Assembly (NCBI RefSeq): GCF_013522725.1
Contig: NZ_JAAMRF010000003.1
Span: 434,001 to 498,000, forward strand
DNA from: Stutzerimonas azotifigens
GTDB lineage: Bacteria; Pseudomonadota; Gammaproteobacteria; Pseudomonadales; Pseudomonadaceae
Length of the DNA: 64,000 nucleotides
Reading direction: 5' to 3'
The notes beneath the pieces were generated by a model. It saw only the letters and a program-made list of their open reading frames with translations, was not told the origin of the DNA and did no database searches. A program made the translations under genes and the position numbers. This document shows positions 36,527 through 45,367 of the stretch, piece by piece (within the stretch, counting starts at the first letter, position 1; every line of letters begins with the position of its first letter).

Positions 36527-38995
36527 ATGAAGGTTCAGCGCAAGGCGGGTTTCAGGATCAGCATTCTGGCCGTGGCGGTCGCCACGTCGATCAACAGCGG
36601 CTGGGCTGCCGACGAGGTCGAGCATGTGGACGTGGTCGGCCAGGCCGCGAGCATCGACGCTGCGCTCAAGGACCAGCGCAGCTCCGACAGCGTCAAGAGC
36701 GTGGTGCACGCCGACGCCATCGGCCAACTACCCGATGACAACGCTGCCGAGGCGTTGCAGCGTATCCCGGGGCTCTCGGTCGAGCGAGACCAGGGTGAGG
36801 GCCGCTTCGTCAGCGTGCGCGGGATCGGCCCGGACCTCAACAGCGTGACCATCAACGGCACCCTGGTGCCCGCGCCGGAGAGCGGCCGTCGCGCGGTGGC
36901 GCTGGACGTGCTGCCCGCCGAGCTGGTGCAGTCGCTGTCGGTGGTCAAGACCCTGACCCCGGACATGGACGCCAACTCCCTCGGCGGCACCGTCGAGGTG
37001 CAGAGCCTCTCGGCTTTCGACCATGACGGGCTGTTCTACACCTTAAGCGGCGAGGGCAGCTACGACGACAACACCGACCAGACCAGCCCGAAGTTCTCTG
37101 GCGCCATCAGCGAGCGTTTCAGTCTGGGCGACGGCGTGGACAACTTCGGCGTGGCCGCCGCGCTGAGCTGGCAGAAGCGCGACTTCGGCTCCGACAACGT
37201 CGAGACCGGTGGGGCCTGGGACTTCGAGAACGGCGCCCGCCTCGAGGAGGTCGAGCAGCGCGACTACCGCATCACTCGTGAGCGCACCGGTTTCGGGCTG
37301 AACTTCGATTACAAGCCCGATGACTTGTCCAGCTATTACCTGCGGACCCTCTACAGCCGCTTCAAGGACACCGAGACCCGCAACGCCGCCGGGGTGGAGT
37401 TCGACGACGCGCAGTTGCCCGGCGAGCTCGGCGATGCCGAGGGCTGGCGCGAGCTGAAGTCGCGCGAAGATACCCAAGAAATCAAGTCCTACGTGTTCGG
37501 TGGCGAGCGGCAGATGGGACTGTGGACGCTCAACGGCCAGGTCGGCTACAGCCGTTCGAGCGAGCGCAATCCCGGTGGCATCGCGGGCGCCGAATTCGTC
37601 GGCGACTTCACCGACGCCGGCTACAGCGGGACCCGCAAGCCGCGGCTGGTGGTCGACCCGTCGTTCTACGATCCGGCGAGCTTCACCCTCGACAAGGTCG
37701 AGTGGGAGAAGAGCGACGCCACCGACACCGAGAAGAACATCAAGCTCGACCTGGCCCGCGACTACCTGCTCGCCGACTACGCTTCGCAGCTCAAGTTCGG
37801 CGGCAAGCTCAGCCGCCGTGACAAGGACAACGACACCGAAGTCTGGGTCTACGACAACTTCAACAACATCGGCATGGACGACTACCAAAGCGGCCAGGTG
37901 GATTACGCGCTGGGCCGTTTCGGGCCGGGGCTGAGCGCAAGCGCCATCGAACGCCTGATCGGCGGGCTCGACCGCGACGCCTTCTACGACGCCGAAGAGT
38001 CGCGCTGGAACGACTTCAAGATGAGCGAAGACATCGATGCCGCCTACCTGATGAACACGGTGGACATCGATGACTGGCGGCTGATCGCGGGCCTGCGCTA
38101 CGAGGGCACCCGTTTTGAAGCCAAGGGCACCGGCATCCGTGACGGCGCCTTCGAAGCGACCCAGAGCAGCAAGCGCTACGACCATTGGCTGCCGGGCCTG
38201 CATGCGCGTTATCAGCTGGACCCCGATACCCAGATCCGTGTGGCCTGGACCAATACCGTGGTGCGGCCGACGTTCGGCCAGCTGGCGCCGGGCTTCGTGA
38301 TCGACGGCAACGACGCCGAGTTCGGCAACCCGAACCTCAAGCCGCTGGAATCGATGAACTTCGATCTGGGTATCGAGCACTACATGGGACGCGCGGGCGT
38401 GGTCTCGGCCTTCGGGTTCTACAAGGACATCGAGAATTTCGTCTACGACACCGATCTGGCCGGCACCGGAGACTGGGCCGGCTTCGACGAAGCGCTGAGC
38501 TACGCCAATGGCGACAAGGCCAAGCTCTACGGCATCGAACTGGCCTATTCGCAGAAATTCAGCTGGCTGCCCGCGCCCTGGGACGGGCTGCTGCTCGGCG
38601 CCAACGCCACCTTCAGCCGCTCCGACGCCAAGGTCCGCGGGCAAGGCCTGAGCCGCAGCATCGACCTGCCGAACCAGTCCGACACGGTCGGCAACCTGAT
38701 GCTCGGCTGGGAGAACGACCGGCTCAGCCTGCGCGTCTCGGCCAACTACAAGTCCGACTACCTGATGCAGGTCGCGGCGGTCGACGATCCCGCCCACGAC
38801 CTCCACGCCGACAAGCAGTTGTTCGTCGATTTCAGCGCCGGCTACTTCATCACCCCCGGGCTGCAGTTGACCTTCGAGGCGCAGAACCTCACCGACGAGT
38901 CCTACTACGTCTATACCGGCCGCCGCGCCTACAACGCCCAATACGAAGAGTACGGCCCGACCTACCGGCTCGGTCTGACCTTCACCCATTTCTGA
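36527..38995 (+). CDS. TonB-dependent outer membrane receptor (phytase-linked)
   Basis: The 822-residue protein has a signal peptide (about 1-27), a TonB-box-like HVDVVG at 33-38, a plug domain (DDNAAEALQRIPGLSVERDQGEG, RGIGPDLNSVTINGT) and a 22-strand-type barrel ending in ...RLGLTFTHF with a terminal Phe. The plug matches the TonB-Xanth-Caul class. ATG 36527, 8 nt after GGGAGG, is chosen over ATG 36521. It is followed by phytase and a private TolQ/TolR/TonB set, so it likely imports phytate or a product of it; the ligand is inferred. Confidence 0.9.
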   Translation: MKVQRKAGFRISILAVAVATSINSGWAADEVEHVDVVGQAASIDAALKDQRSSDSVKSVVHADAIGQLPDDNAAEALQRIPGLSVERDQGEGRFVSVRGIGPDLNSVTINGTLVPAPESGRRAVALDVLPAELVQSLSVVKTLTPDMDANSLGGTVEVQSLSAFDHDGLFYTLSGEGSYDDNTDQTSPKFSGAISERFSLGDGVDNFGVAAALSWQKRDFGSDNVETGGAWDFENGARLEEVEQRDYRITRERTGFGLNFDYKPDDLSSYYLRTLYSRFKDTETRNAAGVEFDDAQLPGELGDAEGWRELKSREDTQEIKSYVFGGERQMGLWTLNGQVGYSRSSERNPGGIAGAEFVGDFTDAGYSGTRKPRLVVDPSFYDPASFTLDKVEWEKSDATDTEKNIKLDLARDYLLADYASQLKFGGKLSRRDKDNDTEVWVYDNFNNIGMDDYQSGQVDYALGRFGPGLSASAIERLIGGLDRDAFYDAEESRWNDFKMSEDIDAAYLMNTVDIDDWRLIAGLRYEGTRFEAKGTGIRDGAFEATQSSKRYDHWLPGLHARYQLDPDTQIRVAWTNTVVRPTFGQLAPGFVIDGNDAEFGNPNLKPLESMNFDLGIEHYMGRAGVVSAFGFYKDIENFVYDTDLAGTGDWAGFDEALSYANGDKAKLYGIELAYSQKFSWLPAPWDGLLLGANATFSRSDAKVRGQGLSRSIDLPNQSDTVGNLMLGWENDRLSLRVSANYKSDYLMQVAAVDDPAHDLHADKQLFVDFSAGYFITPGLQLTFEAQNLTDESYYVYTGRRAYNAQYEEYGPTYRLGLTFTHF

Positions 38996-39003
38996 CTCTG
39001 GAA

Positions 39004-39030
39004 GGCGCCCACTGCCACCGCGTGGGCGCC
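39004..39030 (+). terminator. Stem-loop between receptor and phytase genes
   Basis: GGCGCCCAC (39004-39012) pairs perfectly with GTGGGCGCC (39022-39030) across a 9-nt loop. There is no T-run, so it may act as a partial terminator or an mRNA-stabilising hairpin that lets the receptor and downstream genes be made in different amounts. Confidence 0.6.
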
Positions 39031-39054
39031 GCTCGCCAAAGGATTTTTCGTTCG

Positions 39055-40980
39055 ATGAACATCAATTTTCCCCGCCAGCCGCTCGCTCTGGCGCTGCTGA
39101 CCAGTTTCGCCCTGCTGAGCGCGCCGGCTGGTGCCTCGGGCGTGCTGACGACCGCACCCTGGCAGACCGCCGAGCCGATGAGTGTCGAGGCCGCCCAACT
39201 GCTGGCCGACGACCGTTTCTGGCCCGGTGCCGATCGCCTGGTGAGCAGCAAGCGCCAGGGCCTGCGTCTGCTCGACGCCGCCGGCGTCACCCTGAGTGCG
39301 TTGCCCGGCACCTTCGGCGCGCTCGACCACCGCGCCGCGGCCGACGGCCTGCTGGTGGCGACCGTCGATGTCGATCGCCAGCAGCCGGTGCTGCTCGCGC
39401 TTTCGGCCCGCGACCGCAGCTGGGCCACCCCGGTGTATCTGCCGCGCCCGGACTTCAAGGTCGATGGGCTGTGCCTGTACCGCGACCAGGGCGACAATGC
39501 CTTCCTCTTTCTGGTCGGCGAGGAGGGCATCGGCGAGCAGTGGCTGGTAGCCGCGGCGCAGAAGCCATTGAGCGAGCCGCTGCGGGTGCGGCGCCTGAGC
39601 CTGCCACCGGCCAGCGAGTACTGCCAGGTCGATGACCGCGACGAACTGCTCTACGTGAACGAGGAAGAAGTCGGCCTCTGGGCCTATGCGGCGCACCCGG
39701 AGGCCGATCTGGTCCGCCAGCCGGTCGCCCTGGTGCAGCCGTTCGGTGACATCGCCGAGGCCCTCGCCGGTGTCGCTGTGGTGCCGGGCGCTGTGCTGGC
39801 GCTCGACCCCCAGGCCGGTGCCCTGCATCGCTACAGCCGTGACGGCAAGCGCTGGCAGGCTGAACCGGTGCTGCAACTGGCGGGCCTGGCCGAACCCGAA
39901 CAGCTCAGCGCTCGCGTCTCCGGGCAGGGTCTGGCCCTGTCGATCGGCGATGACAACGGCCAGCACCGGGCCTTGCTCGACTGGCAACCCGACGCTCCCC
40001 AGGTCGCGGCGCCCCTGCCGGTATTGCCGGCCCAGGTGCAGACCGAGCCGGTGCCGAGCCTGGGCGATGCGGCCGATGACCCGGCGATCTGGATCCATCC
40101 GCAGGACCCTGCCGCGAGTCGTGTGCTGGGCACCGACAAGCAGGGCGGGCTGCAGGTCTATGACCTGCAGGGCCGCACGCTGCAGGATTTGCGGGTGGGC
40201 CGGCTGAACAACGTCGACGTGCGTCCGGGGTTTCGCCTGGGGCAGGCCACGGTGGACCTCGCCGTCGCCAGCCATCGCGATCACAACGGCCTGCAATTGT
40301 TCGCCATCGACCGCAGCAGCGGCGAGCTGAGCGACCTCGGCTGGCTGCCCACGCCGCTGGACGACATCTATGGGCTGTGCCTGTTCAAGGATGCCGACGA
40401 GGCGATCCACGCCATCCCCAACGACAAGAGCGGACGCTTCCTGCAGTACCGCCTCGACGGCCACAGCGGGAAGGTCGAGGCCGAGCTACTTCGCGAATTC
40501 GCCACCGCCAGCCAGCCCGAAGGGTGCGTCGCCGACGACCGCAACCAGCGGCTGTTCATCGGCGAGGAGGACGTTGCGGTCTGGACGCTCGACGCCCGTG
40601 GCGATGCGCCGGCGGTGCTGGAAAAAGTCATCGATGCTGGCGCCGAGGTGCAGGCCGACATCGAGGGGCTGGCCTTCTACCAGGGCGAGGCTGGCGATTA
40701 CCTGGTGATTTCCAGCCAGGGCAACGACAGCTACGTGGTGCTCGACGGGCAGGCGCCCTATGCGATGCGCGGCGCGTTCCGCATCGGCCTGAACGCCGAG
40801 CGTGGCATCGATGGCGTTTCCGAGACCGACGGGCTGGAGGTCACCTCGGCCAACCTCGGTGGCGTCTGGAGCCAGGGCATGCTGGTCGTCCAGGACGGGC
40901 GCAAGCGGATGCCCGAGGGCCGGCAGAACTACAAGTACCTGCCCTGGAGCGCGGTCGCCGAGGCGCTGAAGCTGCCCTAG
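39055..40980 (+). CDS. Secreted two-domain beta-propeller phytase
   Basis: From ATG 39055 the protein has 641 residues: a signal peptide (about 1-27), an N-terminal propeller-like domain (about 30-310) and a C-terminal beta-propeller phytase domain from about 330 with DDPAIWIHPQDPAASRVLGTDKQGGLQVYDL, DVRPGF, SHRDHNG, PNDKSG, QPEGCVADD and DIEGLAFY motifs. The acidic and Lys residues of calcium-dependent phosphate binding are present in the C-terminal domain; the N-terminal domain is degenerate. It hydrolyses phytate (inositol hexakisphosphate), probably in the periplasm. The open frame extends upstream inside the receptor gene, which is not coding. Confidence 0.9.
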   Translation: MNINFPRQPLALALLTSFALLSAPAGASGVLTTAPWQTAEPMSVEAAQLLADDRFWPGADRLVSSKRQGLRLLDAAGVTLSALPGTFGALDHRAAADGLLVATVDVDRQQPVLLALSARDRSWATPVYLPRPDFKVDGLCLYRDQGDNAFLFLVGEEGIGEQWLVAAAQKPLSEPLRVRRLSLPPASEYCQVDDRDELLYVNEEEVGLWAYAAHPEADLVRQPVALVQPFGDIAEALAGVAVVPGAVLALDPQAGALHRYSRDGKRWQAEPVLQLAGLAEPEQLSARVSGQGLALSIGDDNGQHRALLDWQPDAPQVAAPLPVLPAQVQTEPVPSLGDAADDPAIWIHPQDPAASRVLGTDKQGGLQVYDLQGRTLQDLRVGRLNNVDVRPGFRLGQATVDLAVASHRDHNGLQLFAIDRSSGELSDLGWLPTPLDDIYGLCLFKDADEAIHAIPNDKSGRFLQYRLDGHSGKVEAELLREFATASQPEGCVADDRNQRLFIGEEDVAVWTLDARGDAPAVLEKVIDAGAEVQADIEGLAFYQGEAGDYLVISSQGNDSYVVLDGQAPYAMRGAFRIGLNAERGIDGVSETDGLEVTSANLGGVWSQGMLVVQDGRKRMPEGRQNYKYLPWSAVAEALKLP

Positions 40981-41061
40981 GCCGCGCCGGCTGTCATCAA
41001 AGCGCAATTGCAACCTAATCCAATAACAGCCGCCCGACCGGGGCGGCAGAGGAGACAAACC

Positions 41062-41766
41062 ATGCACAGCAGCCTCGAACACATGAGCGCCTGGGGTCTG
41101 GTTCGCGACGCAAGCCCCGTGGTTCAGGCGGTGATGCTCATCCTGGTGATGGCCTCGCTGATCAGCTGGTACCTCATCATCCAGCGCGGCAGCGTGCTGC
41201 GGCGAAGCGAGCGTCTGCTCAACGACTTCCAGCGTCAGTTCCGCGAGACCGGCGATCTCGCCCGGCTGCACCGCGAGAGCCAGGCGGCGCATGTCGATGC
41301 CGGCCTGCAGCGCATCTTCCTGGCCGGTTACGGCGAGTTTTCCCAATTGCAGCATCAGCCGGGCATCGCTCCGGAGGCGGTGATCGAAGGTGTCGAGCGC
41401 AGTCTCTACGTGGCCATCGCCGAGCAGGAGGAGCGTTTAGAAACGGGCCTGCCTTTTCTCGCCACGGTGGGCTCGGTGAGCCCCTACATCGGTCTGTTCG
41501 GCACCGTCTGGGGGATCATGAATTCCTTCCTCGGCCTGTCCCAGGTGCAGCAGGCGACCCTCTCCACCGTGGCGCCGGGCATCGCCGAGGCGCTGATCGC
41601 CACCGCCATCGGCCTGTTCGCGGCGATCCCGGCAGTGATGGCCTACAACCGCTTCGCAGCGCGCAGCCAACGTCTGATCGCCCGCTACTACAGCTTCGGC
41701 AACGAGCTGCAGGCGCGACTGCACCGGCGTCTGCATGGTGTCCCGGTGGTCGCCGCTGCGGCTTGA
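41062..41766 (+). CDS. TolQ/ExbB-type proton channel component
   Basis: The 234-residue inner-membrane protein has helices at about 21-40, 145-165 and 178-198, and the TolQ/ExbB/MotA core (LPFLATVGSVSPYIGLFGTVWGIMNSF, then IAEALIATAIGLFAAIPAVMAYN). It forms the channel that uses proton motive force to drive TonB. GGAGAC precedes ATG 41062. Its neighbours are a TolR-like and a TonB-like gene; a second set for the Tol-Pal system would be expected elsewhere, so this looks dedicated to the adjacent receptor. Confidence 0.88.
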   Translation: MHSSLEHMSAWGLVRDASPVVQAVMLILVMASLISWYLIIQRGSVLRRSERLLNDFQRQFRETGDLARLHRESQAAHVDAGLQRIFLAGYGEFSQLQHQPGIAPEAVIEGVERSLYVAIAEQEERLETGLPFLATVGSVSPYIGLFGTVWGIMNSFLGLSQVQQATLSTVAPGIAEALIATAIGLFAAIPAVMAYNRFAARSQRLIARYYSFGNELQARLHRRLHGVPVVAAAA

Positions 41767-41776
41767 GGAGAACGTC

Positions 41777-42220
41777 ATGCTTGTTCGTCCCCAGCACAAA
41801 CACGGCCCGAAAGCCGAAATGAACGTGGTGCCCTATATCGACGTGATGCTGGTGCTGCTGGTGATCTTCATGGTCACCGCGCCGATGCTGACCCAGGGCG
41901 TGAAGCTGGAGCTGCCCAAGGTGGCCGCCGAGGCGATGCCCGCCGATAGCCGGCAGCAGGTCCTCACGCTCTCGGTGAGGGCCGACGGCAGCTACTACTG
42001 GAACCTGGGCTACGAGCTGAACGTCGAGCAGCAGACCGACAGCGCCGTGGACCTGGCCGAGATGAGCGCCAAGGTCTCGGCGGTGGTCGCCGCGCGCAGC
42101 GATACCCAGGTCTACATCCGCGCCGACCAGGGGGCCGACTATGGCGTGGTGGTCGCCGGCATCGCCGCGTTGCAGCGCGGCGGGGTGTCCCAGCTCGGCC
42201 TGATCACCGAGGCGCCCTGA
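41777..42220 (+). CDS. TolR/ExbD-type proton channel component
   Basis: The 147-residue protein has a short cytoplasmic start, one helix (about 19-40) with AEMNVVPYIDVMLVLLVIFMVTAP, whose Asp is the conserved proton-relay residue, and a periplasmic domain (IRADQGADYGVVVAGIAALQRGGV). ATG 41777 has GAGGAG 8 nt upstream; an upstream open frame overlaps the TolQ-like gene and is not preferred. It starts 10 nt after the TolQ-like stop and 1 nt before the TonB-like gene. Confidence 0.88.
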   Translation: MLVRPQHKHGPKAEMNVVPYIDVMLVLLVIFMVTAPMLTQGVKLELPKVAAEAMPADSRQQVLTLSVRADGSYYWNLGYELNVEQQTDSAVDLAEMSAKVSAVVAARSDTQVYIRADQGADYGVVVAGIAALQRGGVSQLGLITEAP

Positions 42221-42221
42221 G

Positions 42222-43043
42222 ATGAGCAGCCTGTCCCTGCACGACGTGGCGCTGCCAGACATCGATTCGTCCTGGCGCAGCCATGCCGGCGCGCTGAGCC
42301 TGACCGTCGGGTTGCACCTGGGCCTGCTTGCTCTGCTGGTGCACGGCGGATCCTGGGAATTGCCGGTGCCGGCCGCGCCGCCGTTGCTCAAGACACAACT
42401 GGTCAGCCTGCCCAAACCGTCGCCCCAGGCCGCGCCCAAGCCGATACCAGCGTCGCCGACGCCCGTGGTGGCCGATGCCGAACCTGTCCCCGAGCCCCTG
42501 GTGCAGGCGCCGCCGGAGCCCGCCGTGCCGAAGGTCGATCCGCAGCGCGAGCAGCGCCGCCTGGAAGAGGCGGCCCTGGCGCGAAAACGTGCCGAGCAGC
42601 AGCGCCAGGAGGCGCGTGAGCGCGAGCGTGAACGGCAGGCGCAGGCCGAACGTGAACGTCAGGCGCAAGAGCGTCTGGCCCAGGCCGAGCAGCAGCGCCT
42701 GCAGGTCGAGCGTGAGGCCCGGGCCCGCGCCGAGGCGGCCGCCGAACAGGCGCGCCAGGCTGCGGCTGCCGCCAGCCGTCAGTACGAGCCGCTGGTCAAG
42801 CAGGCGCCAGCCTATCCGCAGCGCGCGCTGGACAAAGGCATCGAGGGCGAATGCACGGTGATTTACACGGTCAACACGCAGGGCCGGGTGGAGGATCCGC
42901 AGGTGCTGGGCGACTGCCATCCGCTGTTCGCGCGCCCCTCGCTCAACGCCGCCAAGGGGTTTCGCTACCAGCCACGGGTCATCGACGGCCGCAGCGTGGC
43001 GGTGGCTGGCGTGAAGAACACCTTCCGCTACCGCATCGAGTGA
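42222..43043 (+). CDS. TonB-like energy transducer with TolA-like coiled coil
   Basis: The 273-residue protein has a membrane anchor (about 24-41), a Pro-rich stretch (51-105), a long charged coiled coil (about 107-186, REQRRLEEAALARKRAEQQR) and a C-terminal TonB domain (EPLVKQAPAYPQRALDKGIEGEC..., NAAKGFRYQPRVIDG). The C-terminal domain belongs to the TonB family although the middle looks TolA-like. It links the TolQ/TolR-like channel to the outer-membrane receptor upstream. GAGATG-type coupling follows the TolR-like gene directly. Confidence 0.85.
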   Translation: MSSLSLHDVALPDIDSSWRSHAGALSLTVGLHLGLLALLVHGGSWELPVPAAPPLLKTQLVSLPKPSPQAAPKPIPASPTPVVADAEPVPEPLVQAPPEPAVPKVDPQREQRRLEEAALARKRAEQQRQEARERERERQAQAERERQAQERLAQAEQQRLQVEREARARAEAAAEQARQAAAAASRQYEPLVKQAPAYPQRALDKGIEGECTVIYTVNTQGRVEDPQVLGDCHPLFARPSLNAAKGFRYQPRVIDGRSVAVAGVKNTFRYRIE

Positions 43044-43095
43044 GGTTGGCGCCTAACCGCCAGTCCATGAGTCCATTCACTACACGCGAGTCAAC

Positions 43096-45054
43096 ATGAA
43101 GCAGGATTTCGACGCCTTTCACGCCAGCATGTCCGCCCACGACAACCAGGCGATCAACCCCAGCCGCAATCCGAGCCTCGAGCAGCTGATCGACAGTGGC
43201 CGGCGCAAGCTGCTCAAGGGCAGTCTGACCCTCGCCGCGCTCGGCTTCATGGGTGGCGGGCTGGCCGCCTGCCGCAGCCTGGCCGCCAGCCCGCTGCTCG
43301 GTTTCCGGGGCGTGGCGGTGCAGCAGGCGGAGGATTTCGACCAGGTGCTGGTGCCCGAGGGTTATCGGGCGCGGCCGTTCTTTTCCTGGGGCGATGCGGT
43401 GCTGTCCGATGCGCCGGCCTGGCATCCGGACGCCAGCGACGATTGGCAGGCGCAACTCAAGCAGGCAGGCGACAACCACGACGGCATGCACTTCTTCCCG
43501 TTCCCCGAGGCGCCGGACAGCCACGGCCTGCTGGTGATCAACCACGAGTACGTCAATCCGCCGCTGCACCCCAACGGCATGACCCTCGCCGACGGCAGGC
43601 GCCCGCTCGACGAGGTGAAGAAGGAACAGGCCGCCCACGGCGCCAGCGTCATCGAGGTTAGAAAGGATGCCGACGGGCAATGGCAGCGGGTCATGCCGTC
43701 GCGCTACAACCGCCGCATCTCGGGCTTCACGCCGATGCGCATCAGCGGCCCGCTGGCCGGACACGAGGCGATGAAGACCGTCGCCGATCCGTCCGGACTG
43801 GAGGTGCTGGGCACCCTCAACAATTGCTCCAGCGGCTTCACGCCTTGGGGCACCTACCTGATCTGCGAAGAAAACTGGCACAACTATTTCGTCAACCACG
43901 ATCAGGCCGACTTCGCCCGCCGCGTCTCGCACAAGCGTTACGGGCTGGCCAACGAGGGCATGAGCAAGCTCTACGGCTGGGAAACCGCCGATGCGCGCTT
44001 CGATGCCACGCCCGACGCCAGCCAGCCCCACGGTGGTTACGTCAACGAACCGCACCGTTTCGGCTGGGTCGTCGAGCTCGACCCGTTCGATCCGGACAGC
44101 CAGCCGGTCAAGCGCACCGCCTTCGGCCGGTATTGCCGCGAGTGCTCGGCACTCTCGCTGGGCGACGACGGGCGCATGGCGTTCTATTCGGGCGACGACA
44201 CCAAGGGCGAGTACATCTACAAGTTCGTCCCGAGTGGACGCTTCGACGCGGCCAATCCCAGGGCCAGCCGCGATCTGCTCGACGAAGGCACCCTGTATGT
44301 CGCCCAGTTCAGCGCCGAGGGCCGCGGCCGCTGGCTGCCACTGGTGCATGGCGAAGGAGGGCTGACCGCCGTGAACGGCTTCGCCAGCCAGGCCGAGGTG
44401 CTGCTCAACGCAAGGGCCGCGGCCGATCTGCTGGGGGCGACGCCGATGGATCGGCCCGAGTGGGTCGCTGTCCACCCGACCACGCGCGAGGTCTACGTGA
44501 CCTTGACCAACAACGACGGGCGCGGCACCCGGCAGCCGGCCAACGACGCCAACCTGCGCCCGGCCAACCTGCACGGGCACATCATCCGCTGGAACGAGGC
44601 GGGCGCCGACCCGACCGCCACCGAGTTCACCTGGGAGTTCTTCCTCCTCGCCGGCGAGCCGGAAGGGGCGACAACCGCCGCGGGCGACGCGGTGCCGGCG
44701 AACCTGATCGGTACCATCAACGGCGACCTGTTCTCCTCCCCCGATGGGCTGGCGTTCGACCAGGCCGGACGTCTGTGGATCGAGACCGATTACGAGGACC
44801 GCGACACGGTGATGCAGGCGATGGGCTGTAATCAGTTGCTCTGTGCCGACCCGCAAAACCGCGAGGTGCGGCGCTTTCTCGTCGGCCCGCGTGGTTGCGA
44901 GATCACCGGAATCACCTGGAGTCCGGACTACCGGGCCATGTGGATCAACGTCCAGCACCCGGCGTTGAGCTACCCGGCCAGCGATGGCAAGACCCGGCCG
45001 CGTTCGACCACCGTGCTGATCACCAAGAACGACGGTGGGGTGATCGGGACCTGA
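43096..45054 (+). CDS. phoX: PhoX family (DUF839) alkaline phosphatase
   Basis: PhoX enzymes are calcium/iron-dependent monoesterase phosphatases exported by the Tat pathway. The 652-residue product has RRKLLKGSLTLAALGF (Arg36-Arg37 twin arginine) and a Leu-Ala-Ala-Cys59 that could also serve as a lipobox. The body contains NHEYVNPPL, NRRISGFTPMRISGP, NNCSSGFTPWGTYLICEENW, and NDGRGTRQPANDANLRPANLHGHIIRW, typical of PhoX. It sits at the end of the receptor-phytase-TonB cluster, 52 nt after the TonB-like gene, supplying phosphate from monoesters. Confidence 0.9.
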   Translation: MKQDFDAFHASMSAHDNQAINPSRNPSLEQLIDSGRRKLLKGSLTLAALGFMGGGLAACRSLAASPLLGFRGVAVQQAEDFDQVLVPEGYRARPFFSWGDAVLSDAPAWHPDASDDWQAQLKQAGDNHDGMHFFPFPEAPDSHGLLVINHEYVNPPLHPNGMTLADGRRPLDEVKKEQAAHGASVIEVRKDADGQWQRVMPSRYNRRISGFTPMRISGPLAGHEAMKTVADPSGLEVLGTLNNCSSGFTPWGTYLICEENWHNYFVNHDQADFARRVSHKRYGLANEGMSKLYGWETADARFDATPDASQPHGGYVNEPHRFGWVVELDPFDPDSQPVKRTAFGRYCRECSALSLGDDGRMAFYSGDDTKGEYIYKFVPSGRFDAANPRASRDLLDEGTLYVAQFSAEGRGRWLPLVHGEGGLTAVNGFASQAEVLLNARAAADLLGATPMDRPEWVAVHPTTREVYVTLTNNDGRGTRQPANDANLRPANLHGHIIRWNEAGADPTATEFTWEFFLLAGEPEGATTAAGDAVPANLIGTINGDLFSSPDGLAFDQAGRLWIETDYEDRDTVMQAMGCNQLLCADPQNREVRRFLVGPRGCEITGITWSPDYRAMWINVQHPALSYPASDGKTRPRSTTVLITKNDGGVIGT

Positions 45055-45367
45055 TCATTGGCCCCAATCGCCCGTCTTGATCCCTCCATCGGGGCGAGCG
45101 GTTCCGCGCGGTCAAGGATCGCTGTGGCTCTGTCGATTCGCAAAGAAAGCGCTCGCTGTGCCGGCAATCGGCCGCGAGCGGCTATTCGGCAATATTCTGC
45201 AAATACGGGCTCATTGCGCGATGAGCGGGCCCAAGGGCCGCCGTTTCTGGGCTGAGCGTTGCGGCCGCTGGCCGTGAACGCTCACGGCGCGCCGACCCGA
45301 GGAACGGCACCGATGCACCTCCGTCTGATCTTTACCCGCCTGCAACCAGGCGTTGATGGAGAGTCTC
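45055..45367. other. Intergenic region containing an AlgU-like promoter
   Basis: The 313-bp gap holds the PhoX 3' end and the promoter of the SDR-trehalase pair. An AlgU-type promoter motif is at 45302-45328. No open frame here shows a ribosome site or a recognised family. Confidence 0.5.
45302..45328 (+). promoter_or_regulatory. AlgU (sigma-22/sigma-E)-like promoter
   Basis: GAACGG (45302-45307), a 16-bp spacer and TCTGA (45324-45328) fit the GAACTT-N16/17-TCTGA pattern with four of six plus five of five matches. The first gene start is 40 nt downstream of the -10. Envelope- and osmotic-stress control of a trehalose gene is biologically sensible. Confidence 0.5.

Noticed and set aside
38185..39054. 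N-terminal extension of the phytase frame into the receptor gene
   Set aside because: The extra 290 residues are Arg/Gly-rich out-of-frame receptor sequence; the signal peptide begins at ATG 39055.
41000..41030. CTGTCATCAAAGCGCAAT as a Pho box before the TolQ-like gene
   Set aside because: Only the left half-site is good; the 11-bp-spaced second GTCA is missing.
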